From contig JAJUHK010000010.1 of NCBI GenBank assembly GCA_029279945.1, positions 1 through 64,000 on the forward strand: DNA of 64,000 nucleotides, given 5' to 3'. The position numbers and the translations under genes are program-made. Numbering within the stretch: the stretch's first letter is position 1; each line of letters starts with the position of its first letter. The notes under the pieces were generated by a model that searched no databases, was not told where the DNA came from, and saw only the letters and a program-made list of their open reading frames with translations. Origin of the DNA: Pseudidiomarina indica (lineage in GTDB: Bacteria > Pseudomonadota > Gammaproteobacteria > Enterobacterales > Alteromonadaceae). Of this stretch, positions 45,768 through 53,974 are shown piece by piece.

Positions 45768-46646
45768 ATGGCACAACAGCACGAAAAATATTACGTCCCT
45801 GCATACAGTCCCTGGCCCATTATAGGCGCAATCGGCCTGTTCTTAATTGCTTTTGGGGCTGCCCACACTGTCATTGACATGAAAAATGAGATTGATGGTT
45901 GGGGTTCTAATGTCTTATGGACCGGTATCATTGTCATTATCTTGATGATGTTTGGCTGGTTCCGTGATCAAATCAATGAGTCACTTGCAGGCATGCACAG
46001 TGCGCAGTTAGGTCGGTCCTACCGGCAAGGCATGACGTGGTTTATTTTCTCTGAGATCATGTTCTTCTCGGCGTTTTTTGGGGCTTTATTCTACGCACGC
46101 TTTATTGCTGTAGAGTGGTTAGGTGGCGCCAGCAATAACCTTATGACCAACGAAGTACTATGGCCAGCGTTTGAGGCTCATTGGCCGCTCACAACAACCC
46201 CAGGCGGTATTGAAAGTGGTTCGATTGGCTGGATGGGGTTACCGCTTTACAACACCATCATTCTAATCGTGTCGAGTTTTACCTGTCATTTAGCCCACGT
46301 CAACTTGGAAAAAAATAATCGGAAGATGCTGACACTGTGGCTAGGTATTACCGTGTTGCTAGGGTGTACCTTCCTATATCTCCAAGGCGTTGAGTATGCG
46401 CATGCGTATCAAGATCTCGGCTTACGCTTAGATACAGGTGTGTATGGCAACACATTCTTTATGCTCACAGGGTTCCATGGGGTTCACGTCACACTCGGTA
46501 CTATCATGCTACTGGTGATGTTCCTACGTGTATTACGCGGTCACTTTACTCCAGACAACCATTTTGCATTCCAAGCGACCAGTTGGTACTGGCACTTTGT
46601 AGATGTCGTGTGGGTGTGTTTATTTATCTTCGTATACGTGATGTAG
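45768..46646 (+). CDS. coxC: Cytochrome c oxidase subunit III
   Basis: KYYVPAYSPWPIIGAIGLF; GFHGVHVTLGTIML; WYWHFVDVVWVCLFIFVYVM; track start 45753 overlaps ctaG stop. Confidence 0.96.
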   Translation: MAQQHEKYYVPAYSPWPIIGAIGLFLIAFGAAHTVIDMKNEIDGWGSNVLWTGIIVIILMMFGWFRDQINESLAGMHSAQLGRSYRQGMTWFIFSEIMFFSAFFGALFYARFIAVEWLGGASNNLMTNEVLWPAFEAHWPLTTTPGGIESGSIGWMGLPLYNTIILIVSSFTCHLAHVNLEKNNRKMLTLWLGITVLLGCTFLYLQGVEYAHAYQDLGLRLDTGVYGNTFFMLTGFHGVHVTLGTIMLLVMFLRVLRGHFTPDNHFAFQATSWYWHFVDVVWVCLFIFVYVM

Positions 46647-46658
46647 CGGCAGTTAAGA

Positions 46659-46703
46659 CAGCTGTCGTACTCGACATTCATCAATACACGAGTACGGCAG
46701 TTG
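46659..46703. repeat. Inverted repeat between convergent coxC and DUF2909 gene
   Basis: CAGCTGTCGTACTCG - 15 nt - CGAGTACGGCAGTTG (13/15 bp arms); no T-tract. Confidence 0.6.
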
Positions 46704-46706
46704 GTA

Positions 46707-46922
46707 TTAGTAGGGGCGTGGGTTAGGTTGTAATACCCCGCTTGATAACAAAATAACAACAATAACGATGGCGATCATCGAAAATAACACCCGTTGACCG
46801 AGGTATTTGGTCATCGAGGGTTTCGTCGGGTCATTTCGTATCATTGCGATCAATGCCCGATAGAGGTTGACGAACATAAACACCATGAGTAGTACCAAAA
46901 TGATTTTTGCGACGATAACCAT
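46707..46922 (-). CDS. DUF2909-like small twin-transmembrane protein
   Basis: 71 aa, two TM segments: MVIVAKIILVLLMVFMFVNLYRALIAMIRN...VLFSMIAIVIVVILLSSGVLQPNPRPY; position in the cox cluster. Confidence 0.72.
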   Translation of the reverse strand: MVIVAKIILVLLMVFMFVNLYRALIAMIRNDPTKPSMTKYLGQRVLFSMIAIVIVVILLSSGVLQPNPRPY

Positions 46923-46933
46923 TACTGAGTCCT

Positions 46934-47686
46934 ATGCTGTTGCTGGGCATGGTGAATGCCATGAGTAAAGGTAAACTTATTGTGTTTATAGTCACTGTGC
47001 TGGTAATTCTCGGTTTGGTCAAGCTTGGATTTTGGCAACTCGACCGCGCAGTCGAAAAGGAACAACTATTCCAAGATTACCATCAACGTGGTGATACCCC
47101 TGTCGATTTGAATCAAATTGAACACCCGCTCGAATCACTGCAACGCTTTCAACCTGTGACGCTCTCTGGCACGCTGCTCACCGATTACTTACTGTTGGAT
47201 AATCAGGTTATGGACGGGCAACCTGGCTATCGGGTAATTGGCTTAGTGGCGGCATTATTGCCCGGTGGCGATACCCAATACATCATGCTTAATATGGGCT
47301 GGGTGCCGTGGGGCTATCATCGTGACCAGCTGCCAGAGCTGGAGCTGCCCACTCAGGAAACCACCTTCTTAGGTTACTTTTATGAACCTGAACTCCATCA
47401 GGTGTGGGGTGTGGGTGGTACTCAAATAGAAGCTCAGCGCTGGCCGATTCGAATTTCAGCGCTCGATGCGGAGGCTCTGAGCCAAGCACTCGAACTTCCG
47501 CTTCAACCGTTTGTGGTGCTACTCTCAGAATCTGCCAACTACGGTTGGCCGCGCCAATGGAAACCACAGGTCATGAGCCCGAACCAGCACCGAGCTTATG
47601 CCTTGCAATGGTTCTCGCTGGCCTTGGCATGTGCCCTACTGGTTTGGTTTGCAAGCCGTTCCAAAACGACAACAACAGAGGAATGA
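46934..47686 (+). CDS. SURF1 family protein (oxidase assembly)
   Basis: LGFWQLDRAVEKEQLFQDYHQR; two TM; alternative start MSKGKL at 46961. Confidence 0.92.
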   Translation: MLLLGMVNAMSKGKLIVFIVTVLVILGLVKLGFWQLDRAVEKEQLFQDYHQRGDTPVDLNQIEHPLESLQRFQPVTLSGTLLTDYLLLDNQVMDGQPGYRVIGLVAALLPGGDTQYIMLNMGWVPWGYHRDQLPELELPTQETTFLGYFYEPELHQVWGVGGTQIEAQRWPIRISALDAEALSQALELPLQPFVVLLSESANYGWPRQWKPQVMSPNQHRAYALQWFSLALACALLVWFASRSKTTTTEE

Positions 47687-48231
47687 TGATGACCCAGGCA
47701 ATCAGCTCACGATTAACGTTAATCAGCGTCATACTAGTATTTTTGATACCTATCATTGCCGCTAAGCTCGTCTTAGATCGGCACTGGTATCAGGGCGCAG
47801 CCACCAACCACGGTACCATGATTGTGCCACCACTGGAATTAGCTGAGCTTGCCACCGCCTTACCCGCTGGCTGGCGATTAGCGCTGGTGGTCAACGACGA
47901 CTGTCCAACACAATGCCAGCAAGCCATTCATATGATGAACCAAGTAGATATCGCGTTGGGCAAAGAAACCGAACGAGTCACACCAACGGTCATCTATACT
48001 GGCTTGGAACCAGCCGTATTAGCGCTTGCGACCCATGTTATCCCAGTCGCTGATGAAGCTTTAGCGCAGCGCCTTGCAGAAATACCTGAGCATTCATTAA
48101 TTATCATCGACCCTTTAGGGCTTGTGGTGCTGTATTACCCAAGTCACGCTGACGAACACGCCATGCGTATGGAAGCGAAAAATATTCTTGCTGATCTACG
48201 AACATTATTAAAACTATCAAAAGTAGGTTAA
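47683..48231 (+). CDS. Membrane-anchored Sco/thioredoxin-like protein of the cox cluster
   Basis: One N-terminal TM, then LALVVNDDCPTQCQQAIHMMNQV (CxxxC) and later EHSLIIIDPLGLVVLYYP; ATG cluster overlapping SURF1 stop (start 47683, 47686 or 47689). Confidence 0.7.
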   Translation: MMMTQAISSRLTLISVILVFLIPIIAAKLVLDRHWYQGAATNHGTMIVPPLELAELATALPAGWRLALVVNDDCPTQCQQAIHMMNQVDIALGKETERVTPTVIYTGLEPAVLALATHVIPVADEALAQRLAEIPEHSLIIIDPLGLVVLYYPSHADEHAMRMEAKNILADLRTLLKLSKVG

Positions 48232-48235
48232 GGCT

Positions 48236-49210
48236 ATGCGTACACTCGTTAAAATTAGTATTTTGTTGGCGTTTATTGTCATTATCCTCGGCGCCTACAC
48301 GCGCTTAACCGATGCGGGGTTAGGCTGCCCTGATTGGCCGGGTTGTTATGGCGAATTAACAGTTCCTAACGATGCTGCCAAAGCCAATGAACTATTTCCC
48401 GATACCCCGCTTGAAACCCACAAAGCGTGGAATGAAATGATCCATCGCTATGCCGCAGGTACGCTTGGCCTATTTATTCTAGCCATTAGCATCACCGCGC
48501 TATTGCGCCAACGACAGGATCCTAATTCGCCAGTGAAACTTCCATTATTTCTGTTAGCACTGGTGATTTTCCAAGCCCTGCTTGGCATGTGGACCGTGAC
48601 CATGAATTTACAGCCATTGGTCGTTATGGGGCACTTACTCGGTGGGTTTACCACGATTTCCCTGCTCTATTTACTTTCGTTACGCTTGCAGTCAGTCCAT
48701 CTCCCGCTGGGCGATGCCAATATGCGCTCGATGCGTGGATTTGCGCTGCTCACCCTCGTGGTCGTGGTGACACAAATTGCGCTGGGCGGTTGGGTAGCAG
48801 CCAATTATGCCGCTCTTGCTTGTACAAAACTGCCTTTTTGTGAAGGGAACTGGGCCGCACGCGTGGATTTTTTAGGAGCATTTTCAATACCAACCGCGGA
48901 TACCTATCAATACGGTGCTCATAACTACGAAGAACGCATGACCATGCATGTGGTCCATCGGGTCGGTGCTTATATCACTGCCATTGTCGTCGGCATCTTG
49001 CTATGGTGTAGTTACCGGCGGGCACAAAGCGCCGTGATCCGGCGCCACTTACATTGGCTAACCTTGTTGCTGATCACGCAATTAGCTCTCGGCTTTAGTA
49101 ACGTGTTATTGATGTTGCCACTTGGCGTTGCCGTGGCACATAACGCCGTCGGGGCACTCTTGCTGTTGGCTGTAGTCGGGTTAAATTACCGCATTGTACG
49201 TAACGCTTAA
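48236..49210 (+). CDS. ctaA: Heme A synthase (Cox15/CtaA)
   Basis: [48 protein letters not shown]. Confidence 0.96.
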   Translation: MRTLVKISILLAFIVIILGAYTRLTDAGLGCPDWPGCYGELTVPNDAAKANELFPDTPLETHKAWNEMIHRYAAGTLGLFILAISITALLRQRQDPNSPVKLPLFLLALVIFQALLGMWTVTMNLQPLVVMGHLLGGFTTISLLYLLSLRLQSVHLPLGDANMRSMRGFALLTLVVVVTQIALGGWVAANYAALACTKLPFCEGNWAARVDFLGAFSIPTADTYQYGAHNYEERMTMHVVHRVGAYITAIVVGILLWCSYRRAQSAVIRRHLHWLTLLLITQLALGFSNVLLMLPLGVAVAHNAVGALLLLAVVGLNYRIVRNA

Positions 49211-49224
49211 GCGAGGTGATAGAT

Positions 49225-50157
49225 ATGACTGAACCCGTTCACTACCCTGAAAGCGACGCGGCAATTGCTACCAGTAGCCGTAAACGGGCAGGCTGGCGCG
49301 ATTATTTGACCCTCACTAAACCTAATGTGGTGTTGTTGTTATTGTTAACGGCACTCGTTGGCATGTGTCTATCATCACCGACTTGGGTGCCTTGGTATAT
49401 CATGGTTCCTGGGCTTATTGGTATAGGCTTGATGTCAGGCTCTGCTGCCGCTGTTAACCACTTGGTCGATCGTCATATTGATGCCCGTATGGCACGAACG
49501 CTCAGACGGCCGTTACCAGCAGGTACATTATCACCGCGACATGTGTTGGCGTTTGCTGCCATTATTGGCTCCTTAGGATTCATCATATTGGCACTGTGGG
49601 TGAATATGCTCACAGCATGGCTCACACTAGCCAGTTTGGTAGGCTACGCCATTATTTATACCATGTATCTGAAGCGTGCTACGCCGCAAAACATTGTGAT
49701 TGGAGGCCTTGCCGGTGCTGCACCACCGCTGTTGGGCTGGACGGCGGTAACCAATGAAATTCACCCGTTTGCTATTATGTTGGTGATGATTGTGTTCACT
49801 TGGACACCACCACATTTTTGGGCATTGGCGGTGCACCGAGCTAAGGATTATGCCAAGGCCGATATTCCCATGTTACCAGTCACGCATGGGGTTGAATTTA
49901 CCAAAACCTGTATTTTGCTATACACCATTTTACTTGGTGTGATTTGCCTACTGCCATACATTATCGGCATGTCTGGGGTGATATATTTAGTGGGTTCCAC
50001 CATTTTAAGTTGCTGGTTTCTTGCTTATGCATGGAAGCTTAAGTTTGCGCCTAGCAAATTGACCGCATTTAATATGTTCAAATTCTCAATCTGGCAGTTA
50101 TTTGGGTTATTTATTTTGTTATTGGTTGATCATTACGTGGTCAGCCCAGCGTTTTAG
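49225..50157 (+). CDS. cyoE: Protoheme IX farnesyltransferase (heme O synthase)
   Basis: [72 protein letters not shown]. Confidence 0.96.
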   Translation: MTEPVHYPESDAAIATSSRKRAGWRDYLTLTKPNVVLLLLLTALVGMCLSSPTWVPWYIMVPGLIGIGLMSGSAAAVNHLVDRHIDARMARTLRRPLPAGTLSPRHVLAFAAIIGSLGFIILALWVNMLTAWLTLASLVGYAIIYTMYLKRATPQNIVIGGLAGAAPPLLGWTAVTNEIHPFAIMLVMIVFTWTPPHFWALAVHRAKDYAKADIPMLPVTHGVEFTKTCILLYTILLGVICLLPYIIGMSGVIYLVGSTILSCWFLAYAWKLKFAPSKLTAFNMFKFSIWQLFGLFILLLVDHYVVSPAF

Positions 50158-50189
50158 CTGCTCGATTAACATAGGAGATGTGTACTAAT

Positions 50190-50813
50190 ATGAATCGACT
50201 CGTGATCATTGGTGCTGCATTACTTGCGGTGGTTATCGGTTTAGGGGTTTACCACCTCATGCCAAAGCACGAGCCAAAGGCATTAGTGTATCAACCACCC
50301 CGGGAGTTACAGCCATTTACACTGGAGAGTTCATTAGGTGAACCGGTGACACAATCCCATTTACAGGGGCAATGGACATTGCTGTTTACCGGCTATACCT
50401 TTTGCCCAGATATCTGTCCCACAACCATGGCCGAGTTACGTCGTATTCTGCCACGACTAACCCAAGCCACCGAATTACCAGTACAAGTGTGGATGATCTC
50501 GGTCGATCCGCAGCGCGATGATCTGCAACGAGTGAGCAGTTACGCGACCTTTTTTGGGCCAGAATTTGTTGGCGTACGTGCAGAACATGCGGCGCTGTAC
50601 CCATTTGTCACCGGGCTCGGATTAATGTATTCCATCCCAAGTCCAGAAGATACTGACTATCTCGTGAACCATAGTGCAGCCATCGTGTTGGTGAACCCGA
50701 ATGGTCAGCGCCATGCAATTTTTAATGCGGAACATGTATTGGGCGCTGTCCCTACCGTCAATATGACGCAACTTGCACAAGACTTTGCGCTCATTGCAGC
50801 CCGCTTTAAGTAA
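50190..50813 (+). CDS. SCO1/SenC family copper chaperone
   Basis: GQWTLLFTGYTFCPDICPTTMAELRRIL (CxxxC), YLVNHSAAIVLVNPNG (His). Confidence 0.95.
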   Translation: MNRLVIIGAALLAVVIGLGVYHLMPKHEPKALVYQPPRELQPFTLESSLGEPVTQSHLQGQWTLLFTGYTFCPDICPTTMAELRRILPRLTQATELPVQVWMISVDPQRDDLQRVSSYATFFGPEFVGVRAEHAALYPFVTGLGLMYSIPSPEDTDYLVNHSAAIVLVNPNGQRHAIFNAEHVLGAVPTVNMTQLAQDFALIAARFK

Positions 50814-50825
50814 CGGTGGCCTGAA

Positions 50826-51878
50826 TTAGTCCGGCCAAGTTCCTTGGGCGTTCGGGCGGACAAAAGGTTGTGAATACCAGTAAAACCGCCCTGGTTCGGA
50901 ACGGCTGGGCACCGTACAGTTCACCCGCGAACGGCCGACTGGAATGGGTTGCTCCAACTGCACAGTAAACCGATTACCATCCCATTGCGGCTGCAACACC
51001 GAGCTGCCCGCAAAACAGTTCATTTGCCGAGGGTTAAAATCGTCGGTGTTGGCCAGCTCAACACTAAAGCTTGGGGTTACCATACCATGCGCCACTACCA
51101 TACTGGCTGGTGTGCTTGATATGACTGGTAACCCAAGGCTTTTTAACTTGGTACTCAAGGTCGCCAAATTCGCATACTGAGCTGAAGCTGGAAAACGCGG
51201 TATCGCCGTTGGCGTGGTATAGGCAGTCCAAGGCCCTGAGTGCTGGGCAAACGCTAGGAAGCCGTGTTCTGCTAATAGTTGCTCTAATTGCTCGTTATAT
51301 TCCCCATAAGGGTAGGCAAAATGGCGCGGTTGCGGCCCCAATTGCTCATCGATTTCCTGCTGTGCAGATAAAATATCGGCCTCTACGCGTTGCCGCCATT
51401 CGCTCTCGGTTTCAGCGTCCTGGCGCCACGTCATGTGCCAATGACTGTTAGAATGGTTGGCAATGTGCGCGCCATACTGCTGCAACTCCTTGAGTTGTTC
51501 CCAATTCATGTATTGCTGCGGTGCTTCGCGCATGAGCTTAGGGTTCACAAAAATTGTGAACGGGTAGCGGTATTTCTTAAATACCGGCAGCCCTTCGTGA
51601 TAGACATTACGCCAGCCATCGTCGATAGTGATGGCTGCTGTGTAGGCGGGGAGTGATTCGCCTGCGGCGAGACGTTGTTGAACGTCAGCTAAGGATAACA
51701 CCGTGAATTGTTGATCTTGTAACCAAGCGAAATGTGCTTCAAGCTCTGCAGCTGTCACCGAGGTTACTCGCGGGGTATCATGACCGATATGATGATATTG
51801 CAAAATCGCCACACTGCTTGGTGCTGCCCAAGCAACACCGGCGAGCCAACCGCATAATAAAATGACGAAAAAACGCAT
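50826..51878 (-). CDS. Secreted polysaccharide deacetylase family protein
   Basis: Signal peptide MRFFVILLCGWLAGVAWA; SVAILQYHHIG; AAITIDDGWRNVYHEGLPVFKKYRYPFTIFV; ANHSNSHWHM; AAGGA SD before ATG at 51878. Confidence 0.9.
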   Translation of the reverse strand: MRFFVILLCGWLAGVAWAAPSSVAILQYHHIGHDTPRVTSVTAAELEAHFAWLQDQQFTVLSLADVQQRLAAGESLPAYTAAITIDDGWRNVYHEGLPVFKKYRYPFTIFVNPKLMREAPQQYMNWEQLKELQQYGAHIANHSNSHWHMTWRQDAETESEWRQRVEADILSAQQEIDEQLGPQPRHFAYPYGEYNEQLEQLLAEHGFLAFAQHSGPWTAYTTPTAIPRFPASAQYANLATLSTKLKSLGLPVISSTPASMVVAHGMVTPSFSVELANTDDFNPRQMNCFAGSSVLQPQWDGNRFTVQLEQPIPVGRSRVNCTVPSRSEPGRFYWYSQPFVRPNAQGTWPD

Positions 51879-53205
51879 GAAAAAACATCCTTCTTGGTTT
51901 GGGCAACGTGCTGAACATCGCGCGATATTTGCTATTGCATTGCCCATGATCATATCAAATATTGCAGCACCTCTATTGGGCTTAATCGATACTGCTATTA
52001 TCGGCCATTTACCGCAGTCAATTTATCTTAGCGGAGTCGCCCTAGGGGCCATGGTGGTTAGTTTTACCTTTTTACTCTGTATTTTTCTACGAATGACAAC
52101 TACCGCTGAAATTGCCCATGCGGTGGGAGCTCAGCGGTCAGATCTCGCCCAGCAAACAGCAGTACACGCGGTAGTCATCGCAATACTACTTGGCGTAGCG
52201 CTGATTATCTTGCGGCCGGTTATCCTCGAGCTGGCGTGGTTCATCATACAACCTGAACCCGACTTACGCTTTTATGCCAGTCAGTATATCCATATTCGCT
52301 TATGGGCAGCACCCGCAGCGTTAATTAATTTGTTGGTGCTAGGCGTATTATTGGGGCGCCAGCAAGCTAAGTATGCCATGGGTTTGGTGATTTTTACCAA
52401 TGCCGTCAACTTAGTGGCAGATATTGTGCTCATTCTTGGCCTAGAGCTGAATGTTGTCGGTGCCGCTTGGGCATCGGTGTTGGCGGAAACATCAACGGCT
52501 GTGGTTGGCTTATGGCTGATCCGCGATTTACTCCCGCCGATACCATTATGGCGCATTACTCCGCGCTATTTTAAACAGTTCGGGGCAATGAATCGTGACG
52601 TATTCATTCGTTCCTTATTACTGCAGTTTTGTATGGCAGTGATGACCGGATACGCGGCGCGCTTTGGTGCGGTGACCGTTGCGGCGAATGCTGTGCTAAT
52701 GCAGTTTTTGATGCTGATTTCATTAGGTCTTGATGGCATTGCTTACGCCATAGAAGCCCTGCTCGGCGTAGCGCGTGGCCAGGGTGCTCGCGATAAAATT
52801 AGTCGCTGGATGCGACTGTGCTTGTTTTGGTCATTGGTATTTGCTGGCGCTTATAGCATTATTTTTTGGCTCTTCGGCCTACATATTATTCAGCTCCTCA
52901 CTGACCTACCCGAAGTCATTCAAACCGCCAGCAATTATTTACCTTGGCTGATTATCATGCCGCTACTAGGCCACTGGAGTTATTATTTTGATGGGGTATA
53001 CATCGGGCTTGGGCTAACCAGAGCCATGCGTAACACGATGGCAGTAAGTGTGTTAGGCGTATTTGTACCGAGTTGGCTGGTAAGTCAATGGTGGCTAACC
53101 GAAGAGTATGCCAACCACGGTTTGTGGTTGGCATTAAGTTTATTCTTACTTGCCCGAGGGGTAAGCCAGTGGATATATCTTAAAGCATATTCGCAATATT
53201 TATAA
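51877..53205 (+). CDS. MATE-family efflux transporter, DinF-like
   Basis: AIALPMIISNIAAPLLGLIDTAIIGHLPQSIYLSGVALGAMV; 12 TM pattern. Start 51877 or 51862. Confidence 0.9.
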   Translation: MKKHPSWFGQRAEHRAIFAIALPMIISNIAAPLLGLIDTAIIGHLPQSIYLSGVALGAMVVSFTFLLCIFLRMTTTAEIAHAVGAQRSDLAQQTAVHAVVIAILLGVALIILRPVILELAWFIIQPEPDLRFYASQYIHIRLWAAPAALINLLVLGVLLGRQQAKYAMGLVIFTNAVNLVADIVLILGLELNVVGAAWASVLAETSTAVVGLWLIRDLLPPIPLWRITPRYFKQFGAMNRDVFIRSLLLQFCMAVMTGYAARFGAVTVAANAVLMQFLMLISLGLDGIAYAIEALLGVARGQGARDKISRWMRLCLFWSLVFAGAYSIIFWLFGLHIIQLLTDLPEVIQTASNYLPWLIIMPLLGHWSYYFDGVYIGLGLTRAMRNTMAVSVLGVFVPSWLVSQWWLTEEYANHGLWLALSLFLLARGVSQWIYLKAYSQYL

Positions 53206-53220
53206 CTTAGGTGACAATCA

Positions 53221-53799
53221 TTAATAGTATGAATGTTCGCCTGGCTGGTGATCGGTAATATCACGCACCCCAGTCAACTCGCCTGGGAAACGTTGAAGCA
53301 ATTCTTTTTCAATCCCTTCTTTCAACGTGATATCAACCATACTACAACCGTTACAACCACCACCAAACTGTAAAATTGCCACACCATCTTCGGTGATTTG
53401 ATTAACCACCACTTTACCACCATGATTGGCTAACTGCGGGTTAATCTCAGCTTGAATTACATAGTCAACACGCTCGATCAACGGAGCATCATCAGCGACT
53501 TTACGTGCTTTAGCGTTGGGCGCTTTGAGTGTTAATTGTGAGCCTAAATCTTTTTCTTCAAAGTCGATTACCGCGTCGACCAAAAACGGTGCACTGCCGG
53601 AGTCGACCACAGCATCAAACCCACTGAATGGTAAAATTTCATCATCCGGCTCAATTGAGTCTGGCGGACAATAGGATACTCCACATTCTGCCGATGGCGT
53701 TCCCGGGTTCACCACGAACACTCGGATATTTGTGTTATCCGGTTGTTCGGCAAGTAGCTTGCGAAAATGTGCTTGTGCACTTTCTGTAATACGAATCAT
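53221..53799 (-). CDS. nfuA: Fe-S biogenesis protein NfuA
   Basis: Degenerate A-type N-terminal domain plus NifU-like [26 protein letters not shown]. Confidence 0.96.
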   Translation of the reverse strand: MIRITESAQAHFRKLLAEQPDNTNIRVFVVNPGTPSAECGVSYCPPDSIEPDDEILPFSGFDAVVDSGSAPFLVDAVIDFEEKDLGSQLTLKAPNAKARKVADDAPLIERVDYVIQAEINPQLANHGGKVVVNQITEDGVAILQFGGGCNGCSMVDITLKEGIEKELLQRFPGELTGVRDITDHQPGEHSYY

Positions 53800-53844
53800 G
53801 GGTTGCCCCCTTACGACGAATCTTATGCCCTAACCTCAAGCATG

Positions 53845-53869
53845 ATACTTGAGTGAATTACTAGGGTAT
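53845..53869. promoter_or_regulatory. Candidate IscR type-1 binding site upstream of nfuA
   Basis: ATACTTGAGTGAATTACTAGGGTAT vs recalled type-1 consensus ATASYYGACTRWWWYAGTCRRSTAT: 22 of 25 positions match. Confidence 0.65.
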
Positions 53870-53974
53870 ATCTTATCGCAAATTTCACGCATTGCATAGT
53901 AATCATCTTGGTCAAACCCTTATATTTTGCTAGCTTCAATAGCCTAATTACATGAAGTCACATAGGAAACCTCC

